Assembly (NCBI GenBank): GCA_937974195.1
Contig: CALJIC010000081.1
Location: 1-13,191, forward strand
Direction: 5' to 3'
Length of the DNA stretch: 13,191 nucleotides
Origin: an uncultured Roseiflexaceae bacterium
Lineage (GTDB): Bacteria; Chloroflexota; Chloroflexia; Chloroflexales; Roseiflexaceae
Shown: one piece after another, positions 6,587 to 13,095 of the stretch
How the letters are laid out: each line of letters starts with the position of its first letter
Position numbering within the stretch: position 1 is the first letter of the stretch
Notes under the pieces: model-generated
The model's database searches: none
The model's input: the letters and a program-made list of their open reading frames with translations, nothing else
What the model was told of the DNA's origin: nothing
Program-made: the position numbers and the translations under genes

Positions 6587-7408
6587 ATGAGCCAGCCGGC
6601 CGAGACACTTGTCATAACCTTCTTCGAAACGCCGGTGCTTGCGGTTCGCGGCTCGGATGGCACGATCTATCTCTCGATCCGCGACCTCTGTGCGGCGATC
6701 GGGCTCAACCTGAGTTCGCAGCTCCGCCGTCTCCGGAGAGATGCGGATCTCCGAGACGGTATGCAGTCGTTCCGGGTCATGACGGCCGGCGGGCCACAGG
6801 AGCAGGACTTCCTCATCCTCGAGTTCGTCGTCACCTGGATTAGTTCCGTCAATCGGGTTCGAGCGACCCCGATTGTCCAAGAGCGGCTGCGCTACCTCCG
6901 GCTATTCATCATCCGCGAAGTCTACGACTCGATTGCGCGTGCAGCTGGTCTTCCCGAGGGGCAGAGCCGGAACATCGAGGACCTGCGCGATATCGAGCGC
7001 TTTGACGCGGCCATCACCGGCATTGCTGAGCGTCAGCGCTCCCTCGAGGAGAGCCAGGAGAAGGCTCGCCAAGCGTGGCTCGATCACGAGCGGCGTATCC
7101 GCGAACTCGAAGCGCGTTTGGCACAGGTGGGACCGATCTCTAATGCACAGCGCGGCCACATCTACCAGCTCGTCCAGATCTGGGCGCAGGCGCTCGCCGA
7201 CCGCGAGCAGATGCCGTACGGACGAGCGATCGCAACGTGCTGGAACACGATCAAACGGAAATACGGGGTCGCAAAATACGAGCATCTCCCGGCCGCGCAG
7301 TACGACGACTGCGTCCGTTTCATCACGCAGGCCTACGCGCGGTTGACGGGTAGCGAGCTGACCGGCGAGCAGCTGAATTTCCTTGACGTCGATGATGTCG
7401 CAGAATAG
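6587..7408 (+). CDS. Phage-type antirepressor (P22_AR_N and ORF6C domains)
   Basis: Phage antirepressors bind and inactivate repressors to switch on lytic genes. The N-terminal domain (about 5-115) has the P22_AR_N/Bro-like features 'ETPVLAVRGSDGTIYLSIRD', then LCAAIGLNLSSQLRRLRRD, and 'LRYLRLFIIREVYDSIAR'. A charged coiled-coil linker runs at about 130-182. The C-terminus (about 184-255) is ORF6C-like: 'ISNAQRGHIYQLVQIWAQAL', 'TIKRKYGVAKYEHLPAAQYD' and 'CVRFITQAYARL'. The ATG at 6587 has GGAGG 5 nt upstream. It overlaps the following XRE gene by 17 nt. No other prophage gene (integrase, structural, lysis) is near it, so it looks like a domesticated or satellite-type regulator. Length (273) is normal for this architecture. 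Confidence 0.85.
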   Translation: MSQPAETLVITFFETPVLAVRGSDGTIYLSIRDLCAAIGLNLSSQLRRLRRDADLRDGMQSFRVMTAGGPQEQDFLILEFVVTWISSVNRVRATPIVQERLRYLRLFIIREVYDSIARAAGLPEGQSRNIEDLRDIERFDAAITGIAERQRSLEESQEKARQAWLDHERRIRELEARLAQVGPISNAQRGHIYQLVQIWAQALADREQMPYGRAIATCWNTIKRKYGVAKYEHLPAAQYDDCVRFITQAYARLTGSELTGEQLNFLDVDDVAE

Positions 7409-7715
7409 CACCTTCACGCACAGCGTCGGGCGGCGCATCGCTGCTGCCCGGCGTGCGGCTGGACTAACCCAGGCCGAGCTCGCGACTCGGCTTGCCTGGC
7501 CGCGCGACACGCTCATCCACTACGAGCATGGGAGACGGGCAATCACGGTCGATCGGGTTGCGGCGATTGCCGAGGCACTCGGTATCCCACCGGCGACGCT
7601 GCTGATGGACGACGAGTTGCTTGCGCGCTTGTTCACCCGCCTCGCCAGCGATCCCTACCTCCCGAAGCAGGTGCTCTATTTTCTGAGCACGCTCGACGAG
7701 GATGATGGGGCGTAG
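7392..7715 (+). CDS. XRE-family helix-turn-helix regulator
   Basis: This 107-residue protein has a single HTH_XRE domain at about 12-65: 'IAAARRAAGLTQAELATRLA', then WPRDTLIHYEHGRRAITVDR and 'VAAIAEALGIPPATLL'. The recognition helix, beginning near 'RDTLIHYEHG', follows the usual Cro/CI pattern. The short C-terminal tail is acidic ('FLSTLDEDDGA'). The ATG at 7392 is chosen over an upstream TTG at 7383; ATG 7395 is also possible. It overlaps the antirepressor gene, so the two are co-translated. It probably represses the shared promoter through the TGTCC-N5-GGACA sites and would be the natural target of the antirepressor. No terminator is obvious after it. Confidence 0.85.
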   Translation: MMSQNSTFTHSVGRRIAAARRAAGLTQAELATRLAWPRDTLIHYEHGRRAITVDRVAAIAEALGIPPATLLMDDELLARLFTRLASDPYLPKQVLYFLSTLDEDDGA

Positions 7716-7741
7716 CGGTGGTCTTGTGTGCGTGGGACGCA

Positions 7742-8044
7742 ATGGTGGAGCAAGAGTTTCCTCTCGACGGCGGTGCGGACCTGGCAGTCGGCCGGTCAGG
7801 CGGTTCGGCGCAAGGGCCGCGCTTGGTCTCCTGCCGCCCTCACTCTGCTTCAGCACTTTGAGCGTGAAGGAATTGCTGGGCGTCGCGTGCACTGGGCTTT
7901 GACAACCGCGGGCGGGAGGTTCTGAGCTATATCGAGGGAGAGGTCGGCCGAGCTACCGGCTTTCTCTCTGGCCTGGCATCTCTCGTCCGCCGGCTCGCTG
8001 GGCACTGTACTCGACGAGATCTGGCCGCTACCTCACATCGGTAA
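7742..8044 (+). pseudogene. Frameshifted remnant of an aminoglycoside phosphotransferase-family gene
   Basis: Three frames each carry a piece of one familiar N-terminus. From ATG 7742 the first frame reads 'MVEQEFPLDGGADLAVGRSG', like the E-x-PL-x-GG start of these kinases. The next frame gives 'VRRKGRAWSPAALTLLQHFE' and 'REGIAG', matching VRRPxGPWTPAVHALLxHLE. The third gives 'RALGFDNRGREVLSYIEGEV', matching GxDxxGREVLSYIxGEV of the same family. The third frame stops with TAA at 8042-8044. The HGD catalytic loop and all of the C-terminal lobe are absent. At least two frameshifts and a truncation make it non-functional. Its original substrate cannot be inferred. Confidence 0.6.
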
Positions 8045-8071
8045 TGACGTGGTTCGTGGTCTTGATAGAAT
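8043..8071 (+). promoter_or_regulatory. Possible promoter for the small-gene cluster
   Basis: ATGACG (8043-8048, four of six to TTGACA), a 17-bp spacer and TAGAAT (8066-8071, five of six to TATAAT) form a sigma-70-type promoter candidate. The next plausible gene starts at 8556, which would mean a leader of nearly 480 nt with two or more hairpins, so the link is uncertain. Confidence 0.25.
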
Positions 8072-8555
8072 AGCGGCACGCGAACCGGCGCACACCGGAT
8101 CGCCATGCACTGCCAGCACTTCGCTGCTAGCTCGCGCTCGCCGATAAGGCTGTGGGCTCATACCAACGCCCGCTACACGCTCGGACGAGACACGAGAACT
8201 CGCAGATCGAGCGCTGGTTGTGCGTCGCGATCCTGCCCGCGCCGGATGTACGTGCCACAGCCGAAGACCGCAAAGCCAGGAGCCGCGCCCCGTGGCTGCC
8301 TGGCATCCCCACGCACGTTCCCCACGCGCTCGCTCTGCTCTTTCTCCTGAGCTCCTAGAAGCTACCCTCGCCGGCCTTACCGGCCTGCCGTAGCTTGTTT
8401 GCGCTCTCTGTAGCAGGCGGGAGATCGAGTAACGCCTCATCTCAGGCGGCTGCGCCGCCGATAGTTTCGGCCTCCTGCCCCCAGGAGCACACTGCATTCC
8501 AGAGCAGCGTGCCGGGGGCGGCGACGCTGCGGGTATCGCCGAAAGGAGCTTCCCT
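8072..8555. other. Stretch without a supportable gene, with hairpins
   Basis: Open frames exist on both strands but none has a good start or recognisable content. AAGCTAC (8359-8365) and GTAGCTT (8390-8396) enclose an inner GCCGG/CCGGC pair, forming a long irregular hairpin. GGCGGC-TGC-GCCGCC lies at 8445-8459. CCAGGAGCACAC (8481-8492) begins a GCACaCTGC/GCAGcGTGC hairpin ending at 8512. The same 12-mer starts the hairpin at 9650. Confidence 0.5.
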
Positions 8556-8765
8556 ATGGTCGTCGTCGATTACGCCGTTCGTGCCGAGACCTATGGCCGC
8601 CTGGGGGCTGACCCTCGCCGCCAGCTGCCGGATGGGGAGTGCATCACCGCGCCCCGGCGCTCGCTGCCTCGCGTGCAGCGCAGGGTCGCGGCGCGCACCG
8701 TCACTGTGCCCGACGCCACATCGGCATCCTGCATGCCAAGCGCACGGGGGGTGTCGCCGGCCTGA
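8556..8765 (+). CDS. Small hypothetical protein
   Basis: The ATG at 8556 has AAAGGAG 7 nt upstream. The frame is 69 codons, with mostly G or C in third positions, especially in the first half ('MVVVDYAVRAETYGRLGADP'). It is basic and proline/arginine-rich towards the end. It has no signal peptide or membrane segment and I recognise no family. The neighbouring +1 frame also looks coding-like from about 8690 onward, so a frameshift in a longer gene is possible. It is the first of a series of small genes on this strand. Confidence 0.4.
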   Translation: MVVVDYAVRAETYGRLGADPRRQLPDGECITAPRRSLPRVQRRVAARTVTVPDATSASCMPSARGVSPA

Positions 8766-8793
8766 TAGAGAACGGCGCGGGGGCACTCCGCCC

Positions 8794-8823
8794 TCGCCGG
8801 CTGGACAGGTGTCCAGCCGGCGA
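8794..8823. repeat. 30-bp near-continuous palindrome (14-bp arms)
   Basis: TCGCCGGCTGGACA (8794-8807) and TGTCCAGCCGGCGA (8810-8823) are perfectly complementary with only GG between them. The core GGACA-GG-TGTCC uses the same pentamers as the operator-like sites near 6.5 kb, in reversed order. No T run follows on either side, so an intrinsic terminator is unlikely. Confidence 0.8.
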
Positions 8824-8965
8824 TGCCAGTCCCCGGCTGCAGACCTTGCCTGCACCAAACGATGCTCGGCCTCTCAGGAGCCACGCACTCTGGACAACCG
8901 CCAGAGCAGCGCGGCGCCGAGAGGCTGCTGCGCTGCTCCCCATGCACAGCGCACGGAGCACCCCA

Positions 8966-9331
8966 ATGCATCCTTACGACACGCCCACGCCGACCCTCCG
9001 GGCCAACGGGATTCAGTACAGCCAGGGCAGCGCCAGCGGGCGCGACCTCAACCGGGAGCTTGTGTCCAGCCGGCCCGAGGGGGTCAGCCGCGAGGAGATC
9101 GACGCCCTGATCACCGCCGTGCCCGCACTCGCCACGCGCTACAGGCGGGCGACCTTGGCGGGCAACCAGGTGGAGATCCGGCGCCTCCGCGCCTACGCGC
9201 GCAGCCTGTTCGTGCACTCCCCCTCGTACCGCTATGCGGCGAGGCAGGTGATCGTCGCTGAGCGACGCGACTCCTACGCAGCCGCCCCTGCAGCGCCCGC
9301 GTGCCCTCCGCCGAGCCGGAACCGCACCTAA
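8966..9331 (+). CDS. Hypothetical protein, 121 residues
   Basis: The ATG at 8966 has GGAG 7 nt upstream. Third codon positions are strongly G/C-biased from 'MHPYDTPTPTLRANGIQYSQ' to the end, which supports a real gene. The middle is helical and charged: 'SREEIDALITAVPALATRYR' followed by 'NQVEIRRLRAYARSLFVHSP'. The end is alanine- and proline-rich ('AAAPAAPACPPPSRNRT'). There is no signal peptide or membrane segment. I recognise no family. It probably belongs to the same transcription unit as the small genes on either side. Confidence 0.6.
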   Translation: MHPYDTPTPTLRANGIQYSQGSASGRDLNRELVSSRPEGVSREEIDALITAVPALATRYRRATLAGNQVEIRRLRAYARSLFVHSPSYRYAARQVIVAERRDSYAAAPAAPACPPPSRNRT

Positions 9332-9653
9332 CCTGTCGTTTCGCTCCGCTCTGGACCAGTGACGCCATGCCATGGTGTCCTGGCTGAGCGACGCGGCGTG
9401 TCCCGCTTGCGAAGCGCGGGCTGCCGCCCTGCGCGGAGGCCACCGCCGCGGCGGCCGGCTGTACGTAGCCCGTCCACGGCCGCGACGTGAGCATCGCCGG
9501 CCTCCGCTTCAAGTAGTCAGGCCGGGCGCCTCACGACCACTTGACCAGCTTACCGGCTCCGTGATCGAGCGCGGCGCCATCCCTTCGTCTTCTGTTCAGA
9601 TCTCGTCCCAGAGGCGCGCGACGCGCCTATCGTTCCCGTCATCCTCCCGCCAG
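9332..9653 (+). other. Stretch without a clear gene
   Basis: A frame from ATG 9372 begins 'MVSWLSDAACPACEARAAAL', with a CxxC, but has no ribosome binding site. Its composition stops looking coding after about 9540, where it runs into the hairpin region. I see no other signal except the start of the CCAGGAGCACAC repeat at 9650. Confidence 0.4.
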
Positions 9654-9687
9654 GAGCACACAACGCTCCTGCGGGAGCGGTGTGCTC
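9654..9687 (+). repeat. Hairpin overlapping the start of the next gene
   Basis: GAGCACAC (9654-9661) pairs with GTGTGCTC (9680-9687), and GCTCC (9665-9669) pairs with GGAGC (9674-9678). The stem would hide the only GGAG near the start of the following gene and one candidate GTG start, so it could control its translation. The flanking CCAGGAGCACAC is repeated at 8481-8492; GCGAGCACAC also occurs at 9704 and 10701. Confidence 0.6.
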
Positions 9688-10051
9688 GTTGGCCCTCTCC
9701 GAAAGCGAGCACACCTTGCGATCCATTGCCACCCTCGCCGTGATGGCCGTGATCACCGCCGTCAGCATCGCCTTCACCAGCGCCGCTGCTGTGACCGCCG
9801 CCGGCCAGATGCCCTCCGTCCAGTCCGTGTCCGACGCGCAGGACGGCGGCTTCCACTGGTGGCGCGTGGGCTTCAGCAACGGCGTCATCTGTGACGTCCC
9901 GCGGCCCCTGACGGCAACGCTGGCGGGCAGCAAGCCTGCAACCGGAGCCGTCACGTCCTTCAATGATGACCGTCTCGTTGTAGCCGGCGTCCGGCTGTGG
10001 GGAGCTGTCCTGTTCACTGACGCGGCGGGGACCAGGCACGCCTGCTACTAG
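9680..10051 (+). CDS. Small exported or membrane-anchored hypothetical protein
   Basis: The frame has a strong third-position G/C bias from about 9716 to its TAG. A basic start ('LRS') precedes a hydrophobic run, 'IATLAVMAVITAVSIAFTSA', ending in AAAVTAAGQ. This looks like a signal peptide or an N-terminal anchor, with a possible cleavage after A-x-A. The mature part is about 85 residues ('GGFHWWRVGFSNGVICDVPR', later 'VRLWGAVLFTDAAGTRHACY') and contains two cysteines, one near the end. The start is uncertain: GTG 9680, TTG 9689 and TTG 9716 are all in frame. TTG 9716 gives the most natural signal peptide. No family is recognised. Confidence 0.55.
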   Translation: MCSLALSESEHTLRSIATLAVMAVITAVSIAFTSAAAVTAAGQMPSVQSVSDAQDGGFHWWRVGFSNGVICDVPRPLTATLAGSKPATGAVTSFNDDRLVVAGVRLWGAVLFTDAAGTRHACY

Positions 10052-10370
10052 CACGCTATCACCTGGCTGCACTCCGCCTCGTCGCTGCCACCACCTCGTT
10101 CGCGGCACCTCCGCTGCGCCAGATCGTCACGATTCTGCATGTGGCCGCTGGTCGGGAAATCTTCGTCCGGCTGGTCCTGCCGACGGCAGCCGCCGTGTTC
10201 GTCGAGGCTCTTACTCTGCTCTGGAAACGCTGATGATCTGTGAGCCTGGCCTGTCTGGCCGGCTCCTGTCCGAGCTTCAGCGCGTGTGGCTGGAGAGCGG
10301 ACAGGAGCTGGTCAGCGGCCAGGCGCGCAACGGGCGCGTGGCGGCCGCACCTGACGAAAGGAGGACTGCG
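10052..10370 (+). other. Intergenic stretch with a hydrophobic, coding-like frame lacking a clear start
   Basis: The frame open from 10021 to TGA at 10231-10233 has strong third-position G/C bias and reads as a membrane-like sequence: 'LAALRLVAATTSF', then 'IVTILHVAAG' and 'FVRLVLPTAAAVFVEALTLL'. Its only canonical start is GTG 10141 (30 codons, no ribosome binding site). The stop overlaps an ATG as TGATG at 10231-10235, which opens the frame of the next gene. This could be a short coupled gene or a truncated one. Confidence 0.3.
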
Positions 10371-10589
10371 ATGCTCCACGCACCTGCTGCCGACCTGTGG
10401 GATGAGCTTCAGGCCACTCAAGAGGCGCTTGAGTGCTCAAGCGATGAGCCGCCTGTGGCGCTGCAACACCTGCAGCGTCTGCTTCGCCGCCGCCGGTCGC
10501 TCGCGCTTGATCAGGCGCTGCCGCAGCTGGCAGACGCCGGCGCCGAGATCGACGCGATCTTCGATGTCTGGGCGCAAGGCCCGCACTGA
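10371..10589 (+). CDS. Small hypothetical helical protein, 72 residues
   Basis: The ATG at 10371 has AAAGGAGG 6 nt upstream, one of the best ribosome binding sites in the window. An in-frame ATG at 10233, coupled by TGATG to the frame before it, would add 46 residues. The protein is acidic and helical, starting 'MLHAPAADLWDELQATQEAL', with a basic patch 'LQRLLRRRRSLALDQAL' in the middle and ending 'DAIFDVWAQGPH'. No domain is recognised. It is the last gene before the strong terminator at 10773. Confidence 0.6.
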   Translation: MLHAPAADLWDELQATQEALECSSDEPPVALQHLQRLLRRRRSLALDQALPQLADAGAEIDAIFDVWAQGPH

Positions 10590-10639
10590 TGCATGCTTGC
10601 GGCGCTGATCTGTAGGCCGGACAGGGCCTGCGGGTGGTT

Positions 10640-10726
10640 GAGACAGCAGCGGTCGCATATACGTGACCGCTGCTGCCTCGACTGCGTGCGCTGGCTAGCC
10701 GCGAGCACACGACAGGATGTGCGGCT
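10640..10726 (+). repeat. Two hairpins between the last small gene and the terminator
   Basis: CAGCAGCGGTC (10644-10654) and GACCGCTGCTG (10665-10675) form an 11-bp stem, lengthened by GAG/CTC across one mismatch. AGCC (10697) with GGCT (10723-10726) and GCACA (10705-10709) with TGTGC (10718-10722) form a second one, which starts inside another GCGAGCACAC copy. No T run follows either, so they are likely structured parts of the 3' untranslated region or of a small RNA. Confidence 0.55.
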
Positions 10727-10772
10727 GCTGGGTCTTTGAGGCCAGGAGAGCAGCACCATTCGGCCAAACTTC

Positions 10773-10814
10773 CCCCGGCATCGCCTCACGATGAGGCGAT
10801 GCCGGGGTTTTTTT
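10773..10814 (+). terminator. Strong intrinsic terminator
   Basis: CCCCGGCATCGCCTCA (10773-10788) pairs perfectly with TGAGGCGATGCCGGGG (10792-10807) around a CGA loop, and seven T follow (10808-10814). This is a textbook intrinsic terminator on the plus strand. It ends the transcript carrying the small genes at 8556-10589. Confidence 0.95.
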
Positions 10815-11755
10815 GTTGCCGAGGGCATGCATGGAGGCAGTGGGGCTCGTGGCTCGAGAGCTGCCAGCGGTAGAAGGAGGTGCGTGGGCAGCCTTCACGA
10901 TTGGAGGCTTGGCGAGGCATCAGATCTCCCCTCCCCGATCGAGTTCGCCAGCCAGCCGGCGGAGCTGCGGCTCGGCTTTCGCCGCCAGTTCCTGCGCTTC
11001 AATCTCTTCGCGCAAGAGCCAGCGATGGCCGCACGGAGCGCGCGCAGCAACTCGTCTCGCTCAGGCGCCGCGTACACCGCGTACACCGGTGGGAAGATCA
11101 TCGAAGCTCTGCCGCACTGTTCTAGATGGCCGCGGCGCCAGCGCGCACGGCGTGATGCATCGCGGGGCCAAACAGCTCGTGCGCTGACGGCGCTTGAGCA
11201 TAGGGCCTTTCTACGGAGCTGCCGAGCTGCAGCCGAAACCTTGGAGTCGTTGCCTCAAACTGTGAGGCTGGTGTAAACGAGAGGTCGAGTCGGAGACAGC
11301 TTGGGAGCAAGAGCACCCAGTAGTATCGATGTGCCGTCTGAGAGGTCGAACAGATGTGCCGCGTTCAACTGCTCGACGATCGCGCGTGTCCAAGTCGGAC
11401 ACCACGGTCAAACCAGCATCCGATGTGCTCACAAGCATCGAGAAGCGTCCGACCTTGGTGAGCTAGGAGACACCGGGCTTCATCGGGCATCGTCTGCAGG
11501 CGGTATTGGTTATGCGGGGTGTCTGCTGTGTTCAAGCTAGCCGGACGAGATCTGTGACAGGCGGCGACGGCGAGCCTCCTGCCACACCTCTCGGTCGTTG
11601 CTGCTCCTGCGGGAACAGGCGGTACGTGGCGATATCAGTATCAGGAGCGGCCGCGGCTTTTTACGGCAGGTCACAACGAGCCACGGAAGCGACAGAAGAG
11701 ATCTATGATGGCTGCTGCAATCTGCTGCCCGCTAGGTTCTGTATGGCAACTGGTA
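10815..11755. other. Decayed DNA with no intact gene
   Basis: No frame has both a good start and recognisable content. On the minus strand, a fragment ending in TGA at 10922-10920 reads 'WLLREEIEAQELAAKAEPQL' and 'RRLAGELDRGGEI'. That looks like a genuine protein C-terminus but has no start and is cut off by a stop upstream, so it is probably a gene remnant. Another protein-like minus-strand stretch ('EQLNAAHLFDLSDGTSILLG') lies near 11310-11385 and also lacks a start. Confidence 0.45.
11387..11401. promoter_or_regulatory. Third TGTCC-N5-GGACA dyad
   Basis: TGTCCAAGTCGGACA has the same arms and spacing as the two sites flanking the antirepressor promoter, and extends to GTGTCC/GGACAC. It is not next to an intact gene or clear promoter, so it may be a chance dyad or a remnant operator. 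Confidence 0.3.
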
Positions 11756-12550
11756 TCAGGTAGAGGCTGAACCAGCTGTCAGGAGGCGCAAATACCGCTC
11801 GATGATCGCCAGTTCAACCAGGTCAAGAGAGTGCACGGCTAGCTTCTCGTACCGTGTCGCAACCGAACGGCGCGCTTTGAGCCAGTCGACACAGCGCTCG
11901 AGGACATTACGACCACGGTAGCGCTCCCGATCATAGCTGTATGGGCGACCACGACGGCGTGCGCCACGCTGGGCAGAGCGGTGGTGTCACCGCTCCGATC
12001 TCGTGCCGACGCAGCCACTGCCGAAAACGCCTGACATACTCGCTCCTGTCGCCACCCAAGCGTCGTGGTCGTGTCCGCGGGCGTTCTGTTTGTCGCCCGC
12101 GAACGCTGCTCGCTAAGGTCTCAACCTACGTCGCCTCGTGCGCCTGACCGGCCAGAAGCAAGGCTGCGAGTGGCAGGCTGTTGCCATCCACAGGAGGTGG
12201 ATCTTGGTGCCAAAGCCGCCGCGTGAGCGTCCCAACGCGTGATCGGCTGGCTCGTGCACAGGCCCTCTGTTAGATGCACCTGCGACGGCATGACTGGCGC
12301 GGACATTGGTACTGTCGCCCCACCTTGCCAGTCGAGCGGTCCTGGGCGTCGGGTGTGTCGCGTAAGGCCAGCAGGATACGGCTCAAGCGACTCGCTTGGC
12401 ACCAGCGCCGGCAGCGGTCGTAGATGGTGCTCCAAGGGCCATAGCGTTCAGGGATATCACGCCACGGCGCACCGGGGCGCAGCTTCCAGAGCAGTCCTTT
12501 GAGGACGCGCCGATGTTCCGCTCAGGGATGTCTTCCGGCGTCTCCTGGTC
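11756..12550 (-). pseudogene. IS5-family transposase, degenerate
   Basis: Pieces of one DDE transposase of the IS5 family (IS427-like group) follow in order but in different frames. They are 'EHRRVLKGLLWKLRPGAPWR' then DIPERYGPW (from 12518), 'HALGRSRGGFGTKIHLL' (near 12200-12240), and 'VDGNSLPLAALLLAGQAHEA' followed at once by a stop. Next come 'RPRTRPRRLGGDRSEYVRRF' then RQWLRRHEIGAV, and 'GRPYSYDRERYRGRNVLERC' then 'ATRYEKLAVHSLDLVELAII' to TGA at 11758-11756. The catalytic aspartate region after LDW is scrambled; the final E in RNVLERC survives. There are at least four frameshifts and two internal stops. GACAGAAGAG near 11690 and the GACAAAGAG end at 12616 may be the terminal repeats, which would make the element about 0.93 kb. 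Confidence 0.85.
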
Positions 12551-12552
12551 GT

Positions 12553-12616
12553 GACAAAGAGCTTGCAGCGAGTATGCATCAGCACGCTGATACATACTTG
12601 CTGCAAGCTCTTTGTC
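12553..12616. repeat. 64-bp near-perfect inverted repeat at the IS5 end
   Basis: Two 31-bp arms (12553-12583 and 12586-12616) are complementary at 29 positions with only AC between them. The outer 17 bases, GACAAAGAGCTTGCAGC, are perfect. It lies directly upstream of the transposase remnant. It could be the IS end fused head-to-head to a second copy of the same end, or a hairpin over the transposase promoter. Confidence 0.85.
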
Positions 12617-12666
12617 TCTGCTAGCAGTTGTCGCACAGAGCCTAGTACTCTAGCCTTGACGGACTA

Positions 12667-13095
12667 CTAGCCACTTTGGTCGACAGGATCTTTGGTCAGG
12701 GGAGACTGCTTGTTGTTTTCCACACCGACTCGCTTGTCGGTGTCACCAGGCAGCATGTCTTCCACACCGCCACTCTTGTTAGCGCCATCAAGCGGCGTAC
12801 GATCTGGCGATGGAAAAAGGATAGAGAACGGACTGGCCCAGTAAAGGTACCCCCAATCCTTCTCCTGGAACTTCATGATGATGAGCTTATGCGACGGGAC
12901 ATCATGTCGCTTGACCCCTCCCGGAATCCTCACCAAGATCCCTGCGGGAGACCAGACGACCTGAGGACTATCCGGCTTACTACCCGGCGCAGGCACGCCC
13001 AGGCCGATTGCAGACCCACCACCGCCACCACAGGCAGAGAGCGTCAGGAGGACCGCGAGGAGCACGGGAAGCACGAGGAACCGCCTGTGACGCAT
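12667..13095 (-). CDS. Small lipoprotein of unknown function
   Basis: The ATG at 13095 has AAGGAGG 6 nt upstream. The protein has a lipoprotein signal: basic start 'MRHRRF', hydrophobic core 'LVLPVLLAVLLTL' and lipobox LSAC, with the lipidated cysteine at 22. A glycine tether (GGGGG) follows. The mature part is about 120 residues, with 'VVWSPAGILVRIPGGVKRHD', 'KLIIMKFQEKDWGYLYWASP' and a polar, probably disordered tail ending 'SPLTKDPVDQSG'. It should be anchored on the outer face of the membrane. No domain is recognised. Codon use is less GC-rich in the mature part than in the mutasome genes. The 96 bases upstream hold a small GTCTG/CAGAC hairpin (13114-13127) but no convincing promoter. Confidence 0.85.
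   Translation of the reverse strand: MRHRRFLVLPVLLAVLLTLSACGGGGGSAIGLGVPAPGSKPDSPQVVWSPAGILVRIPGGVKRHDVPSHKLIIMKFQEKDWGYLYWASPFSILFPSPDRTPLDGANKSGGVEDMLPGDTDKRVGVENNKQSPLTKDPVDQSG

Noticed and set aside
8033..8497. Minus-strand frame of 154 codons
   Set aside because: Rich in arginine, serine and alanine, with no ribosome binding site and no domain. Coding-like third-position bias is not seen.
9372..9743. Plus-strand frame starting 'MVSWLSDAACPACEARAAAL'
   Set aside because: The CxxC is suggestive, but there is no ribosome binding site. The composition stops looking coding halfway, and the frame runs through the 9654 hairpin into the next gene.
10021..10051. Programmed frameshifting from the 9680 gene into the hydrophobic frame
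   Set aside because: The overlap contains a G4 run but no good slippery heptamer and no clear downstream stimulator.
10920..11018. Minus-strand fragment 'WLLREEIEAQELAAKAEPQL' with a stop
   Set aside because: It looks like the end of a real helical protein, but it has no start and a stop cuts it off upstream. I could not place it in a family, so it is mentioned only within the decayed region.
10791..11276. Plus-strand frame of 161 codons
   Set aside because: Its start lies inside the intrinsic terminator and the residues look random, so it is not a gene.
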